The notes: generated by a model from the letters alone, not told the origin. Counted from the first letter of the stretch, positions 9,638-18,141 are shown. The stretch: DNA of 64,000 nucleotides from an uncultured Lachnospiraceae bacterium (GCA_946558465.1 CAMNTM010000008.1:1-64000), one strand, 5' to 3'. Made by a program: numbers and translations.

Positions 9638-9696
9638 TAAAGAGAAGGTTCTTTGGTCCCTGTGACGGGGTCGTAAGCGCCGGCTTATTCTCTTTA
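9638..9696 (+). ncRNA. Candidate structured leader (three-way junction) upstream of thyA
   Basis: A closing helix TAAAGAGAA (9638-9646)/TTCTCTTTA (9688-9696) is perfect over 9 pairs. Inside it are GGTCCC/GGGGTC (9655-9660/9667-9672, two wobbles, loop TGTGAC) and TAAGC/GCTTA (9674-9678/9683-9687, loop GCCG). No strong T-run follows, so a simple terminator is less likely, although an end for the lipoprotein transcript is possible. It lies about 110 bases before thyA. It does not match a riboswitch class I know. Confidence 0.45.
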
Positions 9697-9804
9697 TCTA
9701 AGAAGAGACGAGTATGTTTAGAAAGACAATTTCATGATATATAACATGAAATTTAATGAGAGGGAAGGTAAAAAACAGAATAGAACAGGAGGAGAAAGTA
9801 TTAT

Positions 9805-10653
9805 ATGAGCTACGCAGACAAAGTATTTATTGACATGTGCAGAGACATTATAGATAACGGAACGGATACGAAAGGGGAAAAGGTTCGTCCGGTATGGGAG
9901 GACGGAACGCCGGCTTACACAATTAAACGGTTCGGGGTTGTGAACCGGTATGATTTGAGTAAAGAGTTCCCGGCGCTTACCCTTCGGAGAACGGCGATTA
10001 AAAGCTGTACAGATGAGCTTCTTTGGATTTGGCAGAAAAAGTCTAATAATATTCACGAGCTGAACAGTCATATCTGGGACAGCTGGGCAGATGAGGAGGG
10101 CTCGATCGGAAAGGCATACGGCTATCAGATGGGAGTGAAGCATCAGTACAAGGAGGGGATGTTTGACCAGGTGGATCGTGTCATTTATGATTTGAAGCAT
10201 AATCCCTACAGTAGAAGGATTATGACCAATCTGTATGTGCATCAGGATCTGCATGAGATGAATCTGTACCCCTGTGCCTACAGCATGACCTTTAATGTAA
10301 CGAAAAAGCCTGGGCAGGACAGGCTTATTTTGAATGGGATTCTCAATCAGCGTTCGAATGACATCTTAACGGCAAACAGCTGGAATGTATGTCAGTATTC
10401 GGTGCTTCTATATATGCTGGCGCAGGTGTGTGATATGGAGGCAGGAGAGTTTGTTCATGTGATCGCAGATGCACATATTTATGATAGACATGTACCGCTG
10501 GTAGAGGAGCTGATTAAAAGAGAACCTCTTCCCGCACCGAAATTCTGGCTGAATCCGGAGATTAAGAATTTTTATGAATTTACAAGAGAGGATGTAAAGC
10601 TTCTGGATTACGAGACGCATGAGCAGATTCGGGATATACCGGTGGCAGTATAG
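9805..10653 (+). CDS. thyA: Thymidylate synthase
   Basis: This 282-residue enzyme methylates dUMP to dTMP using 5,10-methylenetetrahydrofolate and releases dihydrofolate. The nucleophile is Cys157 in the segment NLYPCAYS. The usual LPPCH context is altered here to YPCAYS. The dUMP-binding arginine/serine segment reads NQRSNDILTA, and the nucleotide loop is HVIADAHIYDRHV. The N-terminal RTAIKSCTDELLWI region is also typical. folA follows about 95 bases later and recycles the dihydrofolate. The start is ATG 9805 after AGGAGGAG. Confidence 0.95.
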   Translation: MSYADKVFIDMCRDIIDNGTDTKGEKVRPVWEDGTPAYTIKRFGVVNRYDLSKEFPALTLRRTAIKSCTDELLWIWQKKSNNIHELNSHIWDSWADEEGSIGKAYGYQMGVKHQYKEGMFDQVDRVIYDLKHNPYSRRIMTNLYVHQDLHEMNLYPCAYSMTFNVTKKPGQDRLILNGILNQRSNDILTANSWNVCQYSVLLYMLAQVCDMEAGEFVHVIADAHIYDRHVPLVEELIKREPLPAPKFWLNPEIKNFYEFTREDVKLLDYETHEQIRDIPVAV

Positions 10654-10747
10654 AGCATGTATTTTATACTGAAATTAAGCTTTAGAATGTGCTCAGAAGG
10701 GAAAAAGCCATAATTTGACTGTACAGTATAGAAGGGAGAGCATGGAA

Positions 10748-11236
10748 ATGAATTTAATCGTTGCGGTAGATAAAAACTGGGCAATCGGCAAGGATAATAA
10801 AATGATGTGGAGCATCCCGGCAGATATGAAGTTTTTCCGGGAGACGACGAGGGGGAATATTGTGATCATGGGGAGAAAGACATTGGAGAGCTTTCCCCAG
10901 GGACAGCCGCTTAAGAACCGGGTAAATATTGTAATCACGGAAAATAAGGATTATAAGGTGAAAGGTGCAGTAGTTGTCCATAGTATAGAGGAGGCTGTCG
11001 AAGAGGCCGAGAAATATGAGGGTGAAATCTATGTAATCGGAGGAGAGAGCATTTACCGGGCTATGCTTTCTATGTGTGATACTGCTTTCATTACAAAGAT
11101 TGATCATGCCTATGATGCAGATACGTATTTTCCGAATCTTGATGAGGATCCCAAGTGGAGGATGACAAAAATCAGTGAAGAGCAGACCTGCTTTGATTTG
11201 GAATATTATTTTACAGTTTATGAGAGGGTAAGATAA
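10748..11236 (+). CDS. folA: Dihydrofolate reductase
   Basis: This 162-residue enzyme reduces dihydrofolate to tetrahydrofolate with NADPH. It begins MNLIVAVDKNWAIGKDNKM and carries the acidic active-site residue Asp26 in SIPADMKFF, the NADPH motif MGRKTLESFP, and YVIGGESIYRAML. The track starts at TTG 10715. ATG 10748 is chosen because GGGAG lies about 9 bases upstream and the protein then has the family start; ATG 10742 is the other option. It works with ThyA just upstream. Confidence 0.96.
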   Translation: MNLIVAVDKNWAIGKDNKMMWSIPADMKFFRETTRGNIVIMGRKTLESFPQGQPLKNRVNIVITENKDYKVKGAVVVHSIEEAVEEAEKYEGEIYVIGGESIYRAMLSMCDTAFITKIDHAYDADTYFPNLDEDPKWRMTKISEEQTCFDLEYYFTVYERVR

Positions 11237-11241
11237 GTAAA

Positions 11242-12453
11242 ATGAGGATTTTAAGTATTACAGCGCAGAAGCCGAACAGTACGGGAAGCGGTGTATATCT
11301 GACGGAGCTTGTAAAGGAATATGCAGACGCAGGACATGAGCAGGCAGTTGTCGCCGGTGTATATGAGGAGGATATGGTAGAGCTTCCAGAGGGAATAAGT
11401 TTTTATCCGGTGTATTTTCGAAGCAGGAAACTGCCCTATCCGATTGCAGGTATGTCGGACGAGATGCCTTATGAAAGTACCAGGTACTGTGATATGACGC
11501 CGGAGATGGTAAGGCAGTTTAAAGAGGCCTTTCTGGAGGTGATTGAAAAAGCAGCAGGGGAGCTTAAGCCGGATGTAATTCTCTGTCATCATTTGTATCT
11601 TCTGACAGCAATGGTACGGGAACGATTTCCGGAGATAAAAATATATGGCTTCTGTCACAATACAGATTTGCGTCAGATGTGTAAAAATGAGCTTGAGAGA
11701 TGTTATATTAAGGAACAGATAGGTAAACTTGATCATATCTTTGTTCCCCAAAGGGCGCAGGAGGAAGCGATAAGGAGCGTTTATGGCATAAGAGCTGAGG
11801 AAGCGGCAGGAAGAGTTACAAGGGTCGGAACGGGCTATAACAGCCAGATATTTTTCCAAGATGGAACCAGGGCAGATGACGGTGTGGCGCACATGGTATT
11901 TGCCGGGAAAATAGCAGAGAAAAAAGGTGTGGCAAGCCTGATCCGAAGTCTCTCGTTACTGAGGCTTGACAGAGAAGATGTAAAGCTTTATCTGGCAGGA
12001 AGTACAGGAAACAAAGCAGAATATGAGGAAATAAGAAGGCTTGCAGGAGAGTGTCCCTGCCATATAGAATTCCTGGGGAGGCTTTCTCAGACTGAGCTTG
12101 CGAAGATTTATAACAGATGTGATATATTTGTTCTGCCCTCATTTTTCGAGGGAATTCCGCTTACTGTGATTGAAGCTCTGGCGTGTGGAGGCCGGGTTGT
12201 TATGACAGACCTTCCGGGGATACGGGAATGGATAGAAGAGGCAGCCCCCGGAGCAGACATTTGTTATGTAAGGCTTCCGGATATGCAAAATACCGATGAG
12301 CCGGTGAAGGCGTCTCTGCCGGAATTTGAAGAAAGGCTGGCGGAGGCGCTTAGGCATAGTATCATGCAGAAGAAGACGCGGTATGTCGATATGAGCCGGA
12401 TATCTTGGAGGCAGATTGCGGAGACGGTGATTGGGGCGGATTCAAAATATTGA
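11242..12453 (+). CDS. Glycosyltransferase, GT4 family
   Basis: This 403-residue GT-B-fold protein starts 5 bases after folA. The N-terminal half opens with MRILSITAQKPNSTGSGVYL, a loop that positions the sugar donor and acceptor. The C-terminal Glycos_transf_1 half includes MVFAGKIAEKKGV, HIEFLGRLSQTELAKIY and the retaining-enzyme E-x7-E signature EGIPLTVIE. It would add a sugar from a nucleotide-sugar donor to an unknown acceptor on the cytosolic side. No other cell-envelope gene is adjacent, so the substrate cannot be inferred. It is likely co-transcribed with folA only by proximity. Confidence 0.85.
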   Translation: MRILSITAQKPNSTGSGVYLTELVKEYADAGHEQAVVAGVYEEDMVELPEGISFYPVYFRSRKLPYPIAGMSDEMPYESTRYCDMTPEMVRQFKEAFLEVIEKAAGELKPDVILCHHLYLLTAMVRERFPEIKIYGFCHNTDLRQMCKNELERCYIKEQIGKLDHIFVPQRAQEEAIRSVYGIRAEEAAGRVTRVGTGYNSQIFFQDGTRADDGVAHMVFAGKIAEKKGVASLIRSLSLLRLDREDVKLYLAGSTGNKAEYEEIRRLAGECPCHIEFLGRLSQTELAKIYNRCDIFVLPSFFEGIPLTVIEALACGGRVVMTDLPGIREWIEEAAPGADICYVRLPDMQNTDEPVKASLPEFEERLAEALRHSIMQKKTRYVDMSRISWRQIAETVIGADSKY

Positions 12454-12460
12454 AAAATGG

Positions 12461-12490
12461 TTGACAATCTGTCAAATTATCAATTATAAT
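12461..12490 (+). promoter_or_regulatory. SigA-type promoter of the ilvB T-box transcript
   Basis: TTGACA (12461-12466) and TATAAT (12485-12490) with an 18-base spacer. The transcript would start near 12498 and run into the T-box leader. Confidence 0.85.
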
Positions 12491-12540
12491 AGATTCAATT
12501 ATCAGAGGTGCAGATGTTAAAATATTGCAATAGTAAAATG

Positions 12541-12820
12541 CTATGACAGGGAGGAGTACATAGATACCTGAAGCCAAGAGAGAAGATGCCGGGTGAGAAT
12601 CTTCGTGACGGATTTATGGAAGTAGCCTTCGAGCAGTGAACCGAAAGGGAGAGGAGGTTCCCAAGTAGGCTTCAACGCAGTCCCTGCGTTATGAGGGAGC
12701 GGTATCGGAAATGTGAAAAAAGTTTCCTGTGCCGGCAGAGTGCATAGAATATTCTATGAATTTAGGTGGTAACACGGAGATTTATTCGCCCTAAGCTATA
12801 ATGGCTTGGGGCGTTTTTAT
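12541..12820 (+). promoter_or_regulatory. T-box riboswitch controlling ilvB-ilvN
   Basis: The leader has the T-box core AGGTGGTAACACGG at 12764-12777. It also has the AGAGAG...GATGCCGGGTGAGAATC apical part of Stem I, the AAGTAGG motif, and Stem III AACGCAG/CTGCGTT. A competing terminator follows. In Stem I, AGTA on the 5' side and GAA on the 3' side form the loop-E signature. The triplet directly after GAA is GTA (12622-12624) followed by a purine. This suggests a valine specifier, but that reading is tentative. The TGGT in the T-box would pair with an ACCA tRNA end, as in tRNA-Val, -Ile and -Leu. Uncharged tRNA would favour read-through into ilvB. Confidence 0.9.
12787..12818 (+). terminator. 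T-box terminator
   Basis: CGCCCTAAGC (12787-12796) pairs with GCTTGGGGCG (12804-12813) over ten pairs including one wobble, then TTTTTAT. This is the default-off structure of the T-box. Confidence 0.9.
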
Positions 12821-12934
12821 CCTTAGTTGATAAAGTATACTTATATGAGTATCACGTAAAGCATGACCCTGGCAGGGCGGGCAGAGATGCCGTGTGTTTT
12901 GAGCCAGATTTTATAAACAGCAGGAGGTATGTAT

Positions 12935-14656
12935 ATGAAGAAAATCAGCGGCAACAAGTTATTGGTAAAGGCACTGAGAGAGGAAGGAGTGGATACGATC
13001 TTCGGCTATCCGGGAGCCTGCACTATTGATATCAGTGATGAATTGTACAAGCAGGATTATACGAGGGTGATTCTGCCGAGGCAGGAGATTGCTCTTGTTC
13101 ATGAGGCAGATGCCTATGCGAGGTCCACAGGAAGGACAGGGGTATGTCTGGTAACCAGCGGCCCCGGAGCGACGAATCTGGTGACAGGTCTTGCGACGGC
13201 GTATTATGACAGCGTTCCGCTTGTATGCTTTACCGGACAGGTGGCGAGACATCTGATTGGTAATGATGCGTTTCAGGAGGTTGATATCGTTGGTATCACA
13301 AGAAGCATTACAAAATACGGCGTGGTCGTAAAAAAGAGGGAGGATTTGGGCAGAATCATTAAGGAAGCGTTCTATATTGCAAGAACTGGAAGGCCGGGCC
13401 CGGTGCTTATCGACCTGCCAAAGGATGTGATGGCTGAGCTTGGAAATCCTGAGTATCCAAAGGAGGTAAATATCCGGGGATATAAGCCCAGTACCGGAGT
13501 GCATATCGGACAGCTGAAGCGTTCTATCAAGATGCTAGGAAAGGCAAAGCGTCCGCTGTTTTTAGTGGGCGGCGGTGTAAACATTGCCCAAGCAAATGAG
13601 GTGTTTACCGAGCTGGTAAATCGTACACACGTTCCGGTTGTGACGACGGTTATGGGGAGAGGGGCCATTTCTACAAGGCATCCCTTATATGTGGGAAATC
13701 TGGGAATGCATGGGGCCTATGCCTGCAATATGGCGGTGAATGAATGTGACCTGCTATTTTCTATTGGGACGAGATTTAATGACAGAATTACCGGGAAGCT
13801 TCATTCCTTTGCGCCCCGTGCAAAGATTGTTCATATTGATATTGATACAGCAGCTATATCTAAAAATGTGCAGGTGGATGTTCCTATTGTGGCAGATGCG
13901 AAGGAAGCCATTGAAAAAATGCTGGAATATGTAGAGGAATGTGGTACGAAGAAATGGCTGGAGCAGGTAGAGGAGTGGAAAAGAGAACATCCGCTTGAAA
14001 TGAAAAAGAAGCCGGTTATGACACCACAGGATGTTCTGGATGCCGTTAATGAGATGTTTGAGGAGTGCATTCTGGTTACAGACGTAGGACAGCATCAGAT
14101 GTTTACCGCGCAGTTTGCGGAGATTACGGAAAGGAAAAAGCTTCTGATGTCCGGAGGGCTTGGAACGATGGGTTATGGGCTTCCAGGAGCAATCGGAGCG
14201 AAGATTGGAAATCCGGACACGCCGGTCATTTCTATTTCCGGTGACGGCGGTATGCAGATGAATATTCAGGAGCTGGCTACGGCTGTGCTTGAGGAGCTTC
14301 CGATTATTTCCTGCATTTTTAATAATAATAATCTGGGCATGGTGCGCCAGTGGCAGAAGCTGTTTTACGGAAAGCGCTATTCCATGACCTGTCTCCGCTC
14401 CGGGGCTGCCTGCAGGGGAAAATGTGGAGAGGTGGAATGCCCGAAGTACACACCGGATTTTGTAAAGCTGGCAGAAAGCTATGGTGCAAAGGGAATCCGA
14501 GTGTCCAAAAAAGAAGAAATCAGACCTGCATTTGAGGAAGCAATGAAGAGTACAAAAGTGCCGACGATTATTGAATTCGAGATTGATCCGGAAGACTTGG
14601 TGTATCCGATGATTCAGCCGGGCGGAACCCTGGAAGATATGATTCTTGATTGTTAG
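12935..14656 (+). CDS. ilvB: Acetolactate synthase, large (catalytic) subunit
   Basis: This TPP enzyme of about 573 residues condenses two pyruvates, or pyruvate and 2-oxobutyrate, in the first common step of valine, leucine and isoleucine synthesis. It has the N-terminal TPP domain with the catalytic Glu in LPRQEIALVHEADAYA, a central FAD-binding domain, and the C-terminal TPP motif GDGGMQMNIQELAT...NNNNLGMV. ATG 12935 lies 7 bases after AGGAGG, whereas ATG 12929 would be too close. A short Cys-rich insert (TCLRSGAACRGKCGEVEC) follows the QWQKLFYGKRYS segment, where many family members run straight into the TPDFVKLAE part. It forms an operon with ilvN under T-box control. Confidence 0.96.
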   Translation: MKKISGNKLLVKALREEGVDTIFGYPGACTIDISDELYKQDYTRVILPRQEIALVHEADAYARSTGRTGVCLVTSGPGATNLVTGLATAYYDSVPLVCFTGQVARHLIGNDAFQEVDIVGITRSITKYGVVVKKREDLGRIIKEAFYIARTGRPGPVLIDLPKDVMAELGNPEYPKEVNIRGYKPSTGVHIGQLKRSIKMLGKAKRPLFLVGGGVNIAQANEVFTELVNRTHVPVVTTVMGRGAISTRHPLYVGNLGMHGAYACNMAVNECDLLFSIGTRFNDRITGKLHSFAPRAKIVHIDIDTAAISKNVQVDVPIVADAKEAIEKMLEYVEECGTKKWLEQVEEWKREHPLEMKKKPVMTPQDVLDAVNEMFEECILVTDVGQHQMFTAQFAEITERKKLLMSGGLGTMGYGLPGAIGAKIGNPDTPVISISGDGGMQMNIQELATAVLEELPIISCIFNNNNLGMVRQWQKLFYGKRYSMTCLRSGAACRGKCGEVECPKYTPDFVKLAESYGAKGIRVSKKEEIRPAFEEAMKSTKVPTIIEFEIDPEDLVYPMIQPGGTLEDMILDC

Positions 14657-14668
14657 GAGGAGAAAATA

Positions 14669-15175
14669 ATGAATGGAATGAAAAAAAGATGGCTTTCTCT
14701 GTATGTGGAAAATCAGGACGGCGTCCTGTCTAAAATATCCGGGCTTTTCTCTGGAAAATCTTATAATATAGACAGTCTGACAGTGGGAACGACAGAGGAC
14801 CCGACAATCTCTCGGATGACAATTGCAACAGTCAGTGATGACGAGACGTTTGAGCAGATAAAAAAGCAGCTGAATCGTCTGGTGGAGGTCATAAAGGTGA
14901 TTGACTTTACTAATATATTTGTGCGGATGAAAGAGATTATGTATATCAAGGTAAAGAAATGTACGCCGGAGGATAAGGTAGAGTGCTTCCAAATAGCAGA
15001 GACCTTCAAGGCAAAGGTGATTGATTATGGCAAGGACAGCCTTCTGCTGGAATTTGTACAGACAGCGACGAAAAATGATGCAGTTGTGAAGCTTATGAAA
15101 GAAGAGTTTAAGAGTATTGAAGTGGTAAGAGGCGGAAGCGTCGGGATTGAATCGATCAGTATGATGGAGCGGTAG
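14669..15175 (+). CDS. ilvN: Acetolactate synthase, small regulatory subunit
   Basis: This 168-residue subunit binds IlvB, raises its activity and confers valine feedback inhibition. The N-terminal ACT domain (about 5-80) includes LYVENQDGVLSKISGLFSGKSYNIDSL. The C-terminal half (about 85-165) is the ALS_ss_C domain that activates the large subunit. It starts 12 bases after ilvB with AGGAGG overlapping the ilvB stop region, so it is translationally linked. The length is normal for the long IlvH/IlvN type. Confidence 0.95.
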   Translation: MNGMKKRWLSLYVENQDGVLSKISGLFSGKSYNIDSLTVGTTEDPTISRMTIATVSDDETFEQIKKQLNRLVEVIKVIDFTNIFVRMKEIMYIKVKKCTPEDKVECFQIAETFKAKVIDYGKDSLLLEFVQTATKNDAVVKLMKEEFKSIEVVRGGSVGIESISMMER

Positions 15176-15259
15176 AGTGTAAATAAAAGGATTTCTATTG
15201 TTTAAGACTTAGGATGTATTATTACATAGTGCAAGTGCGATTTATTCAGGAGGTCTATT

Positions 15260-16168
15260 ATGGGGTTTAAAAGTGTAGAAAAAGCGGTTAAGCCTTTTTT
15301 GAAGTGGGCGGGCGGTAAAGGTCAGCTTCTTCATGAAATTGAGAGATATTATCCTTTTCCTGGCGGTCGTATTACAAAATATGCAGAGCCGTTTGTAGGC
15401 GGCGGAGCAGTTCTGTTTGATATTCTCAGCAAGTATGATTTAGATGAAGTTTTTATCAGTGATATAAATGCAGAGCTCATCAATACCTATCATACTATCC
15501 GTGATGATATTGAAGAACTTATTTGGCTGCTTTCAAAATTTCAAAAAGAGTATATACCTTTTGATAAAGAAGAACGTAAAAGTTATTATATGACTAAAAG
15601 AAAGCGTTTCAATGATATAAAGGTCAATGGGGATGCAACTATCAATACTGAGAAGGCGGCGCTTATGATTTTTCTTAATAAGACCTGCTTTAATGGTTTG
15701 TACCGTGTCAATAAAAAAGGGTTATTTAATGTTCCCATGGGAGCTTATAAGAATCCCATGATTTGTGATGAAAATAATCTTCGTGCAGTATCTGAAAAGT
15801 TACAAGGAGTGGCTATTGTGCGTGGAGATTATAGAAAATCAGCTGATTTCATTGACAAAAATACGTTTGTTTATTTTGATCCGCCTTACAGGCCTATCAC
15901 TGATACAGCGAGTTTTACAGCTTATACTGAGAACTCGTTTAATGATGCAGAGCAGATTGAGCTGGCAGGATTTGTGGATGATATGGACAGGAAAGGCGCA
16001 AAAATTGTAATCAGCAATTCTGATCCGAAAAACTCAGACGCAGAAGATGATTTTTTCGATAATATATACTCTGCTCATAAAATTCAACGGGTTGAGGCAG
16101 CTCGGATGATTAACTGCAACAGCGGCGCAAGGGGTAAAATTAAAGAACTGCTTATTTCTAATTTTTAA
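15260..16168 (+). CDS. DNA adenine methyltransferase, Dam/DpnM type (D12 class, GATC)
   Basis: This 302-residue alpha-class N6-adenine methyltransferase has the SAM motif FLKWAGGKGQLL near residue 13, FVGGGAVLFD near 46, and catalytic DPPY at 207-210. The target-recognition part includes FLNKTCFNGLYRVNKKGLFNVPMG, the typical GATC-recognising block of Dam and DpnM. It is the first gene of a DpnII-like locus and would protect host GATC sites. The start is ATG 15260 after CAGGAGG. Codons are A/T-richer than in ilvB and ilvE on either side. Confidence 0.92.
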   Translation: MGFKSVEKAVKPFLKWAGGKGQLLHEIERYYPFPGGRITKYAEPFVGGGAVLFDILSKYDLDEVFISDINAELINTYHTIRDDIEELIWLLSKFQKEYIPFDKEERKSYYMTKRKRFNDIKVNGDATINTEKAALMIFLNKTCFNGLYRVNKKGLFNVPMGAYKNPMICDENNLRAVSEKLQGVAIVRGDYRKSADFIDKNTFVYFDPPYRPITDTASFTAYTENSFNDAEQIELAGFVDDMDRKGAKIVISNSDPKNSDAEDDFFDNIYSAHKIQRVEAARMINCNSGARGKIKELLISNF

Positions 16169-16180
16169 GGAGGTCAAGTT

Positions 16181-16360
16181 ATGCCATATGGAGAATATGC
16201 ACAATGTCCATGCTGCAAAAAAACAGCATATGACAAGGACGAGATAGAGAAAGAATTTGGCTATAGGAATGTGGGAGATGGTCGGCATATTCCGCAATCA
16301 TACTGCCGTAAATGTCGTTCGGCAGGTTGTGAGGCAGGAAAGCCTTGTAAAGTAAAATAA
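16181..16360 (+). CDS. 59-residue Cys-rich (zinc-ribbon-like) protein inside the DpnII locus
   Basis: ATG 16181 follows AAGGAGG by 8 bases and opens a 59-codon frame ending at TAA 16360. The protein starts MPYGEYAQCPCCKKTAYDKD and later has YCRKC followed by CEAGKPC. The Cys pairs CPCC and CRKC, about 35 residues apart, suggest a single zinc ribbon. It sits 12 bases after the Dam gene and 9 bases before the nuclease gene, in the same direction, so it is almost certainly part of the operon. It is too short for the ORF track. It could be a small DNA-binding regulator or a nuclease accessory factor; no function is established here. Confidence 0.75.
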   Translation: MPYGEYAQCPCCKKTAYDKDEIEKEFGYRNVGDGRHIPQSYCRKCRSAGCEAGKPCKVK

Positions 16361-16369
16361 GGAGATTAT

Positions 16370-17251
16370 ATGTCAAATAGAGATTTTAACACATGGCTGT
16401 CAAGTTTCCGTAACAGTATAGCGGACTATAAATATTACATAGATTTTGAAAAAGTTTATAGAAATGTAGATACTATAAGGATCGAATTAAATATTTTAAA
16501 TTCTCTTATTGGTTCAAAAGACATTGAAGCTGATTTTGAGAATTTAATGAGAAGATATCCTGAAGTATCAAAATGTATTCCGCTGCTTTTAGCGGTTAGG
16601 ACGAATGAGATATACTGTCAAGATAAAAATGGTGGATATTTATTTCAATTTGATTTCAGCAAATATCCGCCCAATAGTCATATTTACTATGAAAGATATA
16701 AATACTTTATGAGGGAAACAGGATTGTTCGATTTGCTGGAAAAGCATATAGTAAATAATTTAGTTGATTATGCAACTGGTGTTGAAACTGGTCTTGATTC
16801 AAATGGACGAAAAAACCGCGGCGGACATCTTATGGAAGATTTAGTTGAGAGTTTTATTCAAGATGCAGGATTTGTTAAGAATGTTAATTATTTCAAGGAA
16901 ATGTATATTCATCAGATTACAGGTAAGTGGAATATAAATTTGTCAGCTATTTCGAATCAGGGTAAAACGGAAAAGCGTTTTGATTTTGTGATTAAAACGT
17001 CAAGTATGATATATGGTATTGAGACTAATTTCTATGGCGGCGGCGGAAGTAAATTAAATGAAACAGCCCGCAGTTATAAAACGCTTGCTTGGGAAACTGA
17101 AGAAATAGATGGTTTCATATTTGTTTGGTTTACTGATGGAAAGGGCTGGACAAGTGCTCGTAATAATCTTGAGGAAACTTTTGATGTAATGCAGCACATC
17201 TACAATATCAAAGATTTAGAAAATGGTATAATTAATGAGGTTTTTAAATAA
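16370..17251 (+). CDS. DpnII-type restriction endonuclease (GATC)
   Basis: This 293-residue protein matches the DpnII/MboI nuclease family in length and layout. That family cuts unmethylated GATC. The conserved block NRGGHLMEDLVE lies at about 149-160. The later RFDFVIK and GIETNFYGGGGSKLNE segments are where a PD-(D/E)xK-like core is expected. Context is decisive: a Dam-type methylase precedes it and a second methylase follows with a 1-base TAATG overlap. The start is ATG 16370 after AAGGAG. The protein shows no truncation. Confidence 0.9.
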   Translation: MSNRDFNTWLSSFRNSIADYKYYIDFEKVYRNVDTIRIELNILNSLIGSKDIEADFENLMRRYPEVSKCIPLLLAVRTNEIYCQDKNGGYLFQFDFSKYPPNSHIYYERYKYFMRETGLFDLLEKHIVNNLVDYATGVETGLDSNGRKNRGGHLMEDLVESFIQDAGFVKNVNYFKEMYIHQITGKWNINLSAISNQGKTEKRFDFVIKTSSMIYGIETNFYGGGGSKLNETARSYKTLAWETEEIDGFIFVWFTDGKGWTSARNNLEETFDVMQHIYNIKDLENGIINEVFK

Positions 17252-18000
17252 TGGCAAAAAAGATAACAAAATGGCAGCCAGAAGATTTTGAATTGGAAAT
17301 GACTACTCATTGGTCTTTTCCGAAACGGGGGGATTGGGCAACCCACGATGCAAAATGGCGTGGTAATTGGTCGCCCTATATTCCTCGTAATATATTACTT
17401 CGTTATTCAAAAGAAAAGGACTTGGTTCTTGATCAATTTGCAGGGGGCGGTACAACTCTTGTAGAGGCAAAGCTGCTTAACCGTAATATTATCGGTGTAG
17501 ATGTTAATGACGTGGCTCTTGACCGTTGCAGAGAAAAGACTAGTTTTGAACACGAAGGTGCAAATGGGGATGTAAGAATTCATAAAGGGGATGCGCGTAA
17601 TCTTGATTTTATACCGAATCAAAGCATTGATCTTATTTGTACCCATCCGCCTTATGCTGATATTATTAAGTATAGTGAAGATATATCAGAAGATTTATCG
17701 CATTTGAAGATCAAAGATTTTCTTGAAGAAATGAAAAAGGTAGCAGCTGAGAGCTATCGGGTTTTGAAAGAAGACAAATTTTGTGCCGTTCTTATGGGAG
17801 ATACGCGCCAAAATGGACATATGATACCAATGTCTTTTGATGTTATGCGTATTTTTGAAGATGCGGGATTTAGACTTAAAGAGCTTATCATCAAAGAACA
17901 GCACAATTGTAAGGCTACAGGATATTGGAAAACTAATAGTATAAGATATAACTTCTTGTTAATTGCACACGAGTATTTATTTGTGTTTAGAAAGAAATGA
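17251..18000 (+). CDS. Second DNA methyltransferase of the DpnII-type locus (DpnA-like)
   Basis: This 249-residue protein is a beta-class methyltransferase of the N6_N4_Mtase group. Motif IV THPPY at 131-135 comes before SAM motif I in function but after DQFAGGGTT (61-69) in sequence, an order that leaves little room for a separate recognition domain. DpnII and MboI systems carry a second methylase of this kind, which in DpnII acts on single-stranded DNA during uptake. Whether this one does so is inference. Its start overlaps the nuclease stop by one base. Confidence 0.85.
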   Translation: MAKKITKWQPEDFELEMTTHWSFPKRGDWATHDAKWRGNWSPYIPRNILLRYSKEKDLVLDQFAGGGTTLVEAKLLNRNIIGVDVNDVALDRCREKTSFEHEGANGDVRIHKGDARNLDFIPNQSIDLICTHPPYADIIKYSEDISEDLSHLKIKDFLEEMKKVAAESYRVLKEDKFCAVLMGDTRQNGHMIPMSFDVMRIFEDAGFRLKELIIKEQHNCKATGYWKTNSIRYNFLLIAHEYLFVFRKK

Positions 18001-18112
18001 CATCATAAGATTTTAAGTTTATGATAGAAAAGTCGTTTAATAAGGGCATTTATGAGAAGCAATTGTAGACAATTGCGGCCGAAAAATTAGAAATAAAAAA
18101 CAGAGTGCGCTC

Positions 18113-18141
18113 TTGAATTGTAGTATATACCGTATTATAAT
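18113..18141 (+). promoter_or_regulatory. SigA-type promoter of ilvE
   Basis: TTGAAT (18113-18118) and TATAAT (18136-18141) with an exact 17-base spacer, about 87 bases before ilvE. The rest of 18001-18227 shows nothing else. Confidence 0.8.

Noticed and set aside
9570-9665. 31-codon frame MVLESKLGIIHSSES... before thyA
   Set aside because: The start signal is fair, but no family or conservation can be judged, and it runs into the structured leader. It is treated as leader sequence.
13754-14992. 412-residue minus-strand ORF across ilvB and ilvN
   Set aside because: It lies opposite two well-recognised genes, has no family motif and is rich in His/Arg/Leu typical of antisense shadows.
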